From assembly GCA_030562195.1 (NCBI GenBank), contig CM060199.1, positions 23,952,338-24,016,337 on the forward strand: a DNA stretch of 64,000 nucleotides. The letters run 5' to 3'. The position numbers and the translations under genes are program-made. Below the pieces are notes generated by a model. That model worked only from the letters and a program-made list of their open reading frames with translations. It had not been told where the DNA came from and made no database searches. Each line of letters begins with the position of its first letter. The stretch's first letter is position 1. The DNA comes from Nipponacmea schrenckii. Its lineage: Eukaryota; Mollusca; Gastropoda; Lottiidae. Shown here piece by piece: positions 32,676-41,559 of this stretch.

Positions 32676-33057
32676 GTAAGTTGTTATCTCATTTACTTCA
32701 TTTAGTACTGAATCATAAACATGGGTGTAATCAAATGATTTATTTGTATCGGGTAATACCATGATCCATCTCAGGTATTACTGGATGTTTATCCTTCAAT
32801 ACAAATCTTCACAACATTTGGACTTTTCTACTCTATACCATACTACGGTACAAATATAAAAAAAAAAGCTATTTCGATAAAAAAAAATAATAATTCGTTT
32901 AAACGAAATAATCTTTTCGTTTTATTGAAATAATTTTTTTCGTTTTATCGAAATATGAGTCATTAACTCGTCGAAATAATAAAAAGTATTTGAAATTGCG
33001 CTTTAGGAACTTCGTATCATGCTCATCAAGAATTAATTATTACAATGTTTTTTTAAG
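32676..33057 (+). other. Intron 1 with AT-rich palindrome
   Basis: 382 bp from GTAAGT to a TTTTTTTAAG acceptor. Inside, TATTTCGATAAAA (32870-32882) and TTTTATCGAAATA (32943-32955) are exact inverted arms around a smaller palindrome, TTCGTTTAAACGAA, so a small hairpin element appears to sit in the intron. Confidence 0.6.
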
Positions 33058-33097
33058 GTTGATGCTACGATTGAAGAGGAACAAGTACATCTTAAAG
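33058..33097 (+). CDS. Exon 2 (40 bp), same gene
   Basis: Bounded by TTTTTAAG|GTTGATG and CTTAAAG|GTAATA. It reads VDATIEEEQVHLK plus one base. Phase 0 at its start fits exon 1, and the leftover base completes an Asp codon with the first two bases of exon 3 (G|AT), so the frame passes cleanly through both junctions. Inferred from splice sites and phase only. Confidence 0.55.
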
Positions 33098-34209
33098 GTA
33101 ATATACACCAGATGGATTTTCATTTTCCACATAAGTAGGGAAAAGATTTTTCTGTCATTTTTATATGCCCAGACAATACTGGTCCTCCCTGTCCCGCCGT
33201 TCGTCCGTCTGTCTGTATGTCAACGGTAGAGAGCGCAATTCCTTAGTGTTTTTGAGATAACCCAAGATGAAGCTTATCATGAGTTGTTGCCCTTATTCCT
33301 TAAAACATGTTCTATATCTGCCCTATATTCTTTGTGGAGAATATAGAGAGTTTTTTGCTTGATGGATTTTGACGAAACTTGGTTTGGGTCTCTGTAATAA
33401 ACCAAGGGTGAAGCCTATTAATCAAGCCAATCGAAAAAAGTTTTTATTTATTGCCATTGTCTTTAATTTCCTTGTGGACACGATAGAGAGTAGGTTTTTT
33501 TATTGATTTTGATGAAACTTGATGTGAGTTTTTAAACCAACCCAGGATGAAGCGTATTGAACTTATTGCACTTATCCTTGAATTCTTGAGATGGTCAAAC
33601 TTAAACAAATTTAGGACTTATTGCCATTCTTATTGTCATAATGGAAAGCTGGTATCTTGAAGGATTTTGACCAAACTAGCTGTAAGTGTTAGTAATTGAA
33701 AATGTTACAAATATTTTATTTACTGATAACTCTTGTATTCCCCGGGCAAATGGGCTTCCATGGTAATGTGGGTGTATTACGATGGCCAATGCTACTTTTG
33801 GGTGTCCAGAGACTGCATTTTATACGCCCACATTAATCGACGCCCTTGTCTGTCCGTCTGTCAGTCTATTCATAATTGTTGTGGACACAATAGAGAGCGC
33901 AATTTGATGGATTTTAATGCGACTTAGTTGGAGTACTCGTAATGACCCAAGGATAAAGCCTATTGGAAATCAAGCCAATCGAAAAATATTTGCTATGAGT
34001 TATTGCCCTTGTCCTCAATTCCTTGAAGACACAATTGAGAGCTGAGTTCTTGATGAATTTTGATGAAACTTGGTGTGAGTGTTTGTTATAACTCAAGGAT
34101 GAAGCCTATTGAAAATCCTGGGGATAAAAATTCAAATCATTATTAACCGGCTACTTCGTGGGCGTATCACGATGGGTCATCGTTGTATTAGTATTTTTTT
34201 TTTTTTTAG
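33098..34209 (+). repeat. Intron 2 filled with dispersed CCGTC repeat units
   Basis: An 1,112-bp intron with a T11 tract before its AG at 34208-34209. From about 33170 it consists of several diverged units of the dispersed repeat (CCGTTCGTCCGTCTGTCTGT at 33192; GTCTGTCCGTCTGTCAGTC at 33848; TGAAACTTG and TTATTGCCCTTGTC words), each about 230-300 bp. No coding. Confidence 0.65.
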
Positions 34210-36207
34210 ATTCTGAGGATGTACCAGCACAAACTGGTTCTGAAGATGAGCCAGCACAAACTGATTCTAAAGATGAACCAGCACAAACTGCTTCTAAAGG
34301 TGAACAGAGCACAAACTGCTTCTAAAGGTGAACCAGCACAAACTGCTTCTAAAGATGAACCAGCACAAACTGATTCAGAAGATGAACCAGCACAAACTGC
34401 TTCTGAAGATGAAACAGCACAAACTGCTTCTGAAGATGAACCAGCACAAACTGCTTCTCAAGATGAACCAGCACAAACTGCTTCTCAAGATGAACCAGCA
34501 CAAACTGCTAATGAACCAGCACAAACTGATTCAGAAGATGAACCAGCACAAACTGCTTCTGAAGATGAAACAGTACAAACTGCTTCTGAAGATGAAGAAG
34601 ATGAACCAGCACAAACTGCTTCTGAAGATGAACCAGCACAAACTGCTAATGAACCAGCACAAACTGATTCAGAAGATGAACCAGCACAAACTGCTTCTGA
34701 AGATGAAGAAGATAAACCAGCACAAACTGCTTCTAAAGATGAACCAGCACAAACTGATTCAGAAGATGAACCAGCACAAACTGCTTCTGAAGATGAAGAA
34801 GATGAACCAGCACAAACTGCTTTTGAAGATGAACCAGCACAAACTGCTTCTAAAGATGAACCAGCACAAATTGCTGATGAACCAGCACAAACTGATTCAG
34901 AAGATGAACCAGCACAAACTGCTTCTGAAGATGAAACAGCACAAACTGCTTCTGAAGATGAAGAAGATGAACCAGCACAAACTGCTTCTGAAGATGAACC
35001 GGCACAAACTGCTTATAAAGATGAACCAGCACAAACTGATTCAGAAGATGAACCAGCACAAACTGCTTCTGAAGATGAAGAAGATGAACCAGCACAAACT
35101 GCTTCTGAAGATGAACCAGCACAAACTGCTGATGAACCAGCACAAACTGATTCAGAAGATGAACCAGCACAAACTGCTTCTGAAGATGAACCAGCACAAA
35201 CTGCTTCTGAAGATGAAGAAGATGAACCAGCACAAACTGCTTCTAAAGGTGAACCAGCACAAACTGATTCAGAAGATGGACCAGCAAAAACTGCTTCTAA
35301 AGATGAACCAGCACTAACTGCTTCTAAAGATGAACCAGCACAAACTGCTACTAAAGGTGAACCAGCACAAACTGCTTCTAAAGATGAACCAGCACAAACT
35401 GCTTCTAAAGATGAACAAACTGCTAATGAAGATGAATATAGTCCAGAAAGAGCTGGTTCTGATGAAATTGGTTTCAGTAATCAGGGCAGATCACAAGATA
35501 AAGCCAGGAAGAGAAAACCTAAAGAATGGTCCTCATTCTGTTACTATGGATTAAACGGGACAGGAAATGATTACAAATACTGCATTTGTGAGAAAGAATA
35601 TGATGATGAAAAGGGTGAAGATATGATCAACTGTGAAATATGTGATAAGTGGTATCATTTCCCATGTATAACTATTAGCAGTAAAATCGGAAGAATTTGT
35701 CAGGACAATAACAATGATGTTATGTTTATGTGTGGCTATAATGATTGTTATAGTGGACAAAGATATCTAAAAGTTTTTGATATTATTGTTCAATCTGGAT
35801 CAGTTCATGAATATGCACGAAATGTCTTTTCTAAGCCTGGCATGTTCAGTTTTGTGACACATGGGAATTTTATTGAATATGAATTTTTTAAAAAGAAAGT
35901 TTATTGTAATATGTCACTTAAACCACAAATAGAAAATTTTGAAAAAGGACCCTTTTCAGTCCATATATTGAAATTATTAGAAGAGTTATATGATATAGCA
36001 TTGGATGTATTTCATACAGGAGAGGCTTTAGGTTTTACTAATAGTGTTAAAGAGCAGAAACAATTAGATGAGGACTTAATGAAACATCAATTGAAAATTG
36101 ATGGAATTCGTAATAATAAATTGGAAGATTGTAGTGAAGGAAATGATTTAGTTCAAAAATATTGTAAAGAACTGACTATTTTATCCAGAATTCATTTGAT
36201 GTATTAG
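34210..36207 (+). CDS. Exon 3, part 1: acidic repeat region and PHD finger
   Basis: After the intron the frame reads DSEDVPAQTGSEDEPAQTD, then a single extra base at about 34305 (GAACAGAGCAC instead of GAACCAGCAC) shifts into the long frame. That frame has roughly 40 nine-residue repeats (DEPAQTASE type, 34320-35430), highly acidic and probably disordered. Next comes a basic patch (DKARKRKPKEW) and a PHD-type zinc finger: CICEKEYDD, MINCEICDKWYHFPC, then FMCGYNDC, giving C4HC3 spacing. PHD fingers read histone tails, so targeting of the encoded protein to chromatin is plausible. A 200-residue unknown region follows. The frame breaks near 36180 and continues in the next segment. Confidence 0.75.
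   Translation: MLRMYQHKLVLKMSQHKLILKMNQHKLLLKVNRAQTASKGEPAQTASKDEPAQTDSEDEPAQTASEDETAQTASEDEPAQTASQDEPAQTASQDEPAQTANEPAQTDSEDEPAQTASEDETVQTASEDEEDEPAQTASEDEPAQTANEPAQTDSEDEPAQTASEDEEDKPAQTASKDEPAQTDSEDEPAQTASEDEEDEPAQTAFEDEPAQTASKDEPAQIADEPAQTDSEDEPAQTASEDETAQTASEDEEDEPAQTASEDEPAQTAYKDEPAQTDSEDEPAQTASEDEEDEPAQTASEDEPAQTADEPAQTDSEDEPAQTASEDEPAQTASEDEEDEPAQTASKGEPAQTDSEDGPAKTASKDEPALTASKDEPAQTATKGEPAQTASKDEPAQTASKDEQTANEDEYSPERAGSDEIGFSNQGRSQDKARKRKPKEWSSFCYYGLNGTGNDYKYCICEKEYDDEKGEDMINCEICDKWYHFPCITISSKIGRICQDNNNDVMFMCGYNDCYSGQRYLKVFDIIVQSGSVHEYARNVFSKPGMFSFVTHGNFIEYEFFKKKVYCNMSLKPQIENFEKGPFSVHILKLLEELYDIALDVFHTGEALGFTNSVKEQKQLDEDLMKHQLKIDGIRNNKLEDCSEGNDLVQKYCKELTILSRIHLMY
34215..35430 (+). 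repeat. 27-bp tandem repeat coding DEPAQTASE
   Basis: About 40 copies of a 27-base unit (GATGAACCAGCACAAACTGC plus TTCTGAA), with variant units (GATTCA, AAAGGT, inserted GAAGAAGAT, and a shortened GCTAATGAACCAGCACAAAC form). Lengths stay multiples of three, so another frame (MNQHKLLLK repeats) is also open but is a by-product. Some variants recur in order, suggesting a higher-order unit. Confidence 0.95.
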
Positions 36208-37589
36208 ATGCTAATTTTGAAGGATGCATGTGCGGTGACAGCAACATTACAGAAACAGTAGAAAAGGATGAGGGTGAAAATTATTCTAAATTAGAAATTG
36301 GAAGTATCCTATTAATTCAGGAGACAACATATTGTGATGAGACAATTCAAAAAGATTTTGTGGAACATGACCCCCAAAATGTATCAGTCATTGAAAGTGT
36401 TCTCGGAATTGAAATACCTTCAAATGGCTTTTTTACTCAAACACTACCATCTTCAGATAAATTTGAAATTGATGTTGCTTTGTGGGAACAATTAAATCAA
36501 AAATGGAAAGAAATAAATTGCCAGAGACAAAAGGAATTTAAAAAACCGATCAGAAGACTTCCAGCTGGTGAGTGGCAGAAACTTTTGGCAGATGGGGTAA
36601 ACAAAGTCAACCCTTTTTGTGTTTTAATGTATTCAAACCACAATGTGTCCATAGCGCAATCAAGGAAAACAAATGCACCTATATTTCAAGCACAGAGCTA
36701 CTGTGCATTCAAAGATTGCAAGATACGGATGACATTTCAAATGAATAAACTACCGGTTATGAATGTGCTAGTCTCAGGAGATATGAAGCATAATACACAG
36801 GAGCAAAATGCTCGGCCTATAAGAAAAGCTGAAAGGGATGATTTGAAGGAAATCTTTTCTTCTGGAAAAAAACCACTGAAACACAAAGCCGAAGTTCTCA
36901 TGACTAAAACTCCAGAACAGCTTGTCACTGGAAATTTAAATCAAATTGGAGTGAGCAATGACGTTTTAAGACACATATCAGCTGAATCATTCCAAATTGG
37001 CCGCTTAGATAAAGACATTATAACCAGTTTAATACTTCTTAAAAGGACATACAAGGCTGAGGAACCGGGGAAAGTAATCGGTGGATTTATTCAAGATATT
37101 GGCTTAGACCCTTTTTTTATATTCTACTGGCTTCCACAGAGCATTGATTTATGGAATAAATTGTCTGGAACTACTGTAGGGTTCATAGATGCAACTGGTG
37201 GAGTAGTTAAAAAGTCTGAAAATGGCGTTAATCAACTGTATTATGAACTCTCTCTCAAAAATCCTAAAATATCTGGTCCGTCAATTCCTATAGCTGGTGC
37301 AATTTTAGAGCGACAAACGCAACCACACATTAGCAATTTTCTTCGTGCTTTTTGCTATGCTGAAAAACAAGTTAAAAGTAGACACAGAGTAGCTCAACCA
37401 ATCCAGATCAACACTGACTGGGGATTAGCAATCATACTGTCAATTATGGAAGTGTTCAATAATGAAACTATGAACTCCTATTTGGCCAGGACATTTAGAA
37501 TATTGAGTGGTACAGCTGAGGAAGAAGATTTTCACAAAACTACAATTCACATTTGTCTGAGTCACCACATGAAAATCATTAAAAAATAA
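36183..37589 (+). CDS. Exon 3, part 2: MULE-like transposase core
   Basis: The frame that continues after the break (FDVLDANFEGCMCGDSN) stays open to 37589. It holds a zinc-like patch (YCAFKDCKIRMTFQ ... SGDMKHNTQ), a helical region, then a MULE-type DDE pattern: FIDATGGVVKK with the first Asp, QINTDWGLAIILSIMEVFN with the second, and IHICLSHHMKIIKK with the Cys/His pair usual in these transposases. Such enzymes cut and paste DNA. Relation to MULE or NOF families is by motif pattern; the exact superfamily is uncertain. It stops at a TAA that is duplicated downstream together with the whole region. Confidence 0.72.
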   Translation: MQNSFDVLDANFEGCMCGDSNITETVEKDEGENYSKLEIGSILLIQETTYCDETIQKDFVEHDPQNVSVIESVLGIEIPSNGFFTQTLPSSDKFEIDVALWEQLNQKWKEINCQRQKEFKKPIRRLPAGEWQKLLADGVNKVNPFCVLMYSNHNVSIAQSRKTNAPIFQAQSYCAFKDCKIRMTFQMNKLPVMNVLVSGDMKHNTQEQNARPIRKAERDDLKEIFSSGKKPLKHKAEVLMTKTPEQLVTGNLNQIGVSNDVLRHISAESFQIGRLDKDIITSLILLKRTYKAEEPGKVIGGFIQDIGLDPFFIFYWLPQSIDLWNKLSGTTVGFIDATGGVVKKSENGVNQLYYELSLKNPKISGPSIPIAGAILERQTQPHISNFLRAFCYAEKQVKSRHRVAQPIQINTDWGLAIILSIMEVFNNETMNSYLARTFRILSGTAEEEDFHKTTIHICLSHHMKIIKK

Positions 37590-38275
37590 ATACTGTCAAC
37601 AGGGAATTCAGACTTTAACTTTAAAGGGGCACAATCTTGATTTTTAGTGATCGTTTTGGGCCTTTGTAACATTATAACCAGTTTACTTCTTAAAAGGACT
37701 CAAGGGTCGAGGAACCGGGGAAAGTAATCGGTGGATTTATTCAAGATATTGGCTTAGACCCTTTTTTATATTCTACTGGCTTCCACAGAGCATTGATTTA
37801 TGGAATAAATTGTCTGGAACTACTGTAGGGTTCATAGATGCAACTGGTGGAGTAGTTAAAAAGTCTGAAAATGGCGTTAATCAACTGTATTATGAACTCT
37901 CTCTCAAAAATCCTAAAATATCTGGTCCGTCAATTCCTATAGCTGGTGCAATTTTAGAGCGACAAACGCAACCACACATTAGCAATTTTCTTCGTGCTTT
38001 TTGCTATGCTGAAAAACAAGTTAAAAGTAGACACAGAGTAGCTCAACCAATCCAGATCAACACTGACTGGGGATTAGCAATCATACTGTCAATTATGGAA
38101 GTGTTCAATAATGAAACTATGAACTCCTATTTGGCCAGGACATTTAGAATATTGAGTGGTACAGCTGAGGAAGAAGATTTTCACAAAACTACAATTCACA
38201 TTTGTCTGAGTCACCACATGAAAATCATTAAAAAATAAATACTGTCAACAAGGAATTCAGACTTTAACTTTAAAA
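37018..38275 (+). repeat. Tandem duplication of ~605 bp within the gene
   Basis: 37018-37622 and 37671-38275 are nearly identical. Differences include one T in the CCCTTTTTTT run and a 6-base change near 37060/37703. The 48-base spacer (37623-37670) resembles a piece of the non-coding DNA at about 21240-21290 in reverse complement. The second copy is in frame with the downstream coding sequence except for the TAA at 38236-38238, so the second copy is probably the original position. Confidence 0.93.
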
Positions 38276-39189
38276 TGTATTTTGTGAGCTTGTTAGTTAA
38301 TTCTAAAACTTTAGTGGAATTTGAAGAAATATTCTACGATGCAGCCATAGTCTTTTTATCACGCTATGTATCTCCAACTGTAAAGAGGCACAGTCAAAGA
38401 CTGGTTAGTAAAATGAATACTCTTGACACCTCAACCTCAATCATAGATACAGAAATAAACTGTAAAAAAGATATTGAAGATGATGATAAGAAATCTGATG
38501 ATCTTGCTGAAAAGAATCTAGCAGAAGAGGAAGAAATAATGAGAGCTCATTATTCGCCATTTAAAGCCTGGGGTGATGCCATTATGCAGAGGGTACATGA
38601 TGTATTTGAAAATGAAAATGAGGAAGATGAAAGAAATCTAAGATATAGTTCGTCTTACTTTGATGTCATTCAGAAACTTTATATTCCAAATATTCCATTG
38701 TGGACTAACCTTATGTTGGGAAATCTGAAAAGGCATAGTAATTCTTTTAAAAGCTATAATCTTCCAATTAATTCCTCCAATGATCTTGTAAAAACTAACA
38801 GCAAAGCAGAGCAAAGATTTTATGTTCTAAAAAACATTTTCCTCAGTGATAGAAATAGATTGAGATGTGATGATTTTTCAGAGAATTTAAAACTGTGTTT
38901 CTCATCTGGTCAAAAAACTGCAGCATTGGCCATTCTAAAGAAAAAGACCTTAAAAGGTGCAATACCAGAAGTTCATGAAACATTGATAGAAGAGAAATGG
39001 AAAAAACCAATAAAAACGACTGAAAAGAAAAGTGGTATATACCAAAAATCACCTCAAATAAAAATTCCAGAAATTCGTTCAATATCAGTGAAAAAAAACT
39101 TCATTATTAGCATGTGGTATGGTAAATCTGGGAAACACTTGTTGGTTCAACTCAGTTATTCAAGGTTTAAATGGAACGAACCTCAGTGA
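38239..39189 (+). CDS. Exon 3, part 3: transposase C-terminal and linker region
   Basis: In frame with the second duplicate copy past its TAA. MYFVSLLVNSKTLVEFEEIF continues the helical region after the MULE-like core. An acidic linker follows (DIEDDDKKSDDLAEKNLAEE), then EDERNLRYSSSYF, YIPNIPLWTNLMLGNLKRHS and a basic segment leading into the USP domain. No independent function recognised. The frame breaks near 39110, where the USP Cys box starts in the next frame. Confidence 0.6.
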   Translation: MLSTRNSDFNFKMYFVSLLVNSKTLVEFEEIFYDAAIVFLSRYVSPTVKRHSQRLVSKMNTLDTSTSIIDTEINCKKDIEDDDKKSDDLAEKNLAEEEEIMRAHYSPFKAWGDAIMQRVHDVFENENEEDERNLRYSSSYFDVIQKLYIPNIPLWTNLMLGNLKRHSNSFKSYNLPINSSNDLVKTNSKAEQRFYVLKNIFLSDRNRLRCDDFSENLKLCFSSGQKTAALAILKKKTLKGAIPEVHETLIEEKWKKPIKTTEKKSGIYQKSPQIKIPEIRSISVKKNFIISMWYGKSGKHLLVQLSYSRFKWNEPQ

Positions 39190-39423
39190 AACTCTTATGA
39201 ATCTACCATGTAACTTGACAGACATTAATTTGAAGCAAATCATACAAATATGGGAACATATGAAACATAATTCTGGAGAACGAGTTCCAAACAGTTACAT
39301 TGAAGACGTTTTTGATCCATCAAAAAAAGTGATGTATTTGTTCGTAATCAAATGGATGCTTCCGAATTATTGACTACATTTTTCTATAATAGAGTAGAAC
39401 ATGAAAGAGATGCTTTGATCAAG
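39119..39423 (+). CDS. Exon 3, part 4: USP (C19) cysteine box
   Basis: MVNLGNTCWFNSVIQGLN is the catalytic cysteine box of ubiquitin-specific proteases. After an A-run slip at 39322-39328 the following frame gives DVFVRNQMDASELLTTFF, matching the family's QQDA-E-F motif, and ends ALIK|GTATAT at 39423/39424, a phase-0 splice donor. The enzyme family removes ubiquitin from proteins. Finding it fused behind a transposase is the main oddity. Confidence 0.8.
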
Positions 39424-40245
39424 GTATATATACACATTTCTTTGATTGATTGTTGATATGACATTTCGATCAAACGTTTTGTATGGTCAGTTTTTTACGC
39501 TCACATTACAAAGTGGTTGTATATTGTCTTTACCCCTTTCCGTCCGTCCACAATTGGCTTGTGAACACAATAGAGACTACAGTTTTCAATTTAATTTGAA
39601 TGAAATTTGTTATGGTCATTTATATTCATGACATCTTGGACGAGTTCTTGGGAAGTTTTTTTAAGTTATTGTCCTTGATTTAGACAAAACGCGTCAATGT
39701 TGGCTTGTGAATTTGAATTTGAATACAATTTAACATAAACATTAAAATTTATATTAATGATATCTCTGACAGTTGCGATATTGATGAACAGTGTAATCAA
39801 ATTAGGTATGATTATTTATATAGATTTCGATCTTGAACAAGTTGGATATCGATGGGCGATTCTTGAGTCATTGCGCTCTCAAAACGTGTCAAAAATAAGC
39901 TTTTGAATATGACAGAGACTACAGTTTTCATTTGATTGGAATGAAATTTGGTTTGATCATATGCGATCAATTTTAGTTCATTTCGACATGTAATATTCGA
40001 GTTTAAACAGAAGATATATATTCAAATTGGCGTTTCTTGCTACAAGCAACCACCTGTTAACTGATATAATCGGATATAGGATATCTAGACTATAATTTAC
40101 TTGCATACTATGAAACACGAATATAGGACAGTGATCTCTTTTTGCTTGAATATTTTACTTGTAAATTAAAAAAAAATATGATTATTGTATTATTTGATAA
40201 ATATTTATAAAGCAACATGACAGATGCAATATTACTGTTTTTCAG
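39424..40245 (+). other. Intron 3 of the same gene, carrying a dispersed repeat
   Basis: 822 bp, from GTATAT to ATTACTGTTTTTCAG. It contains CCCCTTTCCGTCCGTCCAC and later TCATTTGATTGGAATGAAA-type units of the dispersed repeat family found in intron 2 and at 55-64 kb. No coding. Confidence 0.75.
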
Positions 40246-40773
40246 ACTCAAAATGTTTACACATGTGAATCTTGTGGTTTCCAAAGGAGGGAAAGTATGA
40301 AGGATTTAGTGCTATATCTAACTATTCCTGAAAAGCACAATGGAATGGAAATATTTATTCAAGATTTGATTACTCAAGAAAAGAAAAATAAGCCAATACT
40401 TGACTTTGAATGTCCCCAATGTTATGAACAAGGTTCAACTGCAGTGTTTTTAAATATTGAGACCTTGCCAAAGACTTTCATAATAGTTCTTGAAAGGTAT
40501 GAAGTAAATCATTCTAACAGAAATGTGAGGAAAAAAAGTGTTCCAGTTGTTCCAGACGAAACCTTGAGGGTAAATGACACTGATTTTTTACTTCATTCAG
40601 TTACAACCCATCATGGAATTATGAATAATGGTGGACATTACACTACCCAGGCAATTCATAGAGTAGATTCAAAGGTGTTTGTAGTGGATTGCGATGATCA
40701 TGTTATAAGCAACTACCAATTACGATCATGGCCATCGGTTGTGAAAAAAAAACTGTTATATTTTGACATATGA
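40246..40773 (+). CDS. Exon 4, part 1: USP zinc and histidine boxes
   Basis: Starts in phase with exon 3 (TQNVYTCESCGFQRRES). The first C-x-x-C pair and a second (FECPQCYEQG) form the zinc ribbon of the USP fingers. The histidine box NNGGHYTTQAI, then FVVDCDDHVI, supplies the catalytic His and Asp. With the upstream cysteine box the triad is complete. The usual closing YILTYDK lies one frame over, after an A9 run at 40744-40752, so the frame break there may be a homopolymer error. Confidence 0.82.
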   Translation, partial: TQNVYTCESCGFQRRESMKDLVLYLTIPEKHNGMEIFIQDLITQEKKNKPILDFECPQCYEQGSTAVFLNIETLPKTFIIVLERYEVNHSNRNVRKKSVPVVPDETLRVNDTDFLLHSVTTHHGIMNNGGHYTTQAIHRVDSKVFVVDCDDHVISNYQLRSWPSVVKKKLLYFDI

Positions 40774-41531
40774 TAAATGTCAAAAATCTTCAATTGATTC
40801 AGATAAAAGCACAAGTATCAACTTAAATCCTGATTTGGCAACTTTGAAAACAACAAGATATTATCCTTCAAAAAATGACGAATATTGTAATTTTGTCTCA
40901 GGAATAAGTGCAGAGCATTTCAGAGAAATAAAATATGGCCAATATACTATTACGAAAGATATAATCCTTAAGATTATGAGTGAAGAATGGTTTGATTCAG
41001 ATATTATTGATATATATTTCTCACTTCTTCAAATATCTTTGAAAGAATTGAAAATTATAAAATATTATGCAGGGTGGTTTATTGGTTATTTTTTTCCAAA
41101 TAGTGATCCCAGTAAGGAAAAATTTAAGTGAAAAACATACAAAGTATTCATGGTTCGATAGTGATATAATATTGCTGCCAGAAAGCATCATGGGGAATAA
41201 TTGGGTTCTCTGTATCATTGACATAACTAAAAAGAATGTCATTTGGTGCAACTCTGTAGGAAAGAATTACCCAAAGATCATAGAGCCATTATTTCACATT
41301 CTGAATTCTTTTCACCGAGTTAGATTTGATAATGATATTGATTTAAAGGATTGGAAAGTTTCTTTTTATCATGAGCAGGATGCATTTCCCCTTCAGAGAG
41401 ACTCCTACAGCTGTGGGCCATATGTCTGCCAGATGGCCAAAACTTATTTACTGGATGTTAAATTTACTTTTAATGAAGAGGATTCTCGCTCCACAATAGC
41501 TTTTGAAATAATGAATGACATAATTGTGTAA
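40763..41531 (+). CDS. Exon 4, part 2: Ulp1/SENP-like (C48) protease domain
   Basis: Two frames, joined by a 1-base shift near 41131 next to an A-run. The first has the Ulp1 substrate-recognition motif EEWFDSDIIDIYFSLL. The second has NNWVLCIIDITKKN, VIWCNSVGKNYP and LQRDSYSCGPYVCQMAK. The Gln and nucleophile Cys are present, but the expected HW and DS catalytic pairs read NW and NS, so the His and Asp of the triad look replaced. The fold normally cuts SUMO or similar modifiers. It ends at a stop at 41529-41531, and the 114-bp array starts just after. Confidence 0.78.
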
Positions 41532-41559
41532 AACTTTTTCATCGCAAGCAAAATTTTTT

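Noticed and set aside
34328..35317. 329-residue lysine/leucine-rich frame in the acidic repeat region
   Set aside because: It is the alternate frame of the 27-bp repeat; the DEPAQT frame leads into the PHD finger.
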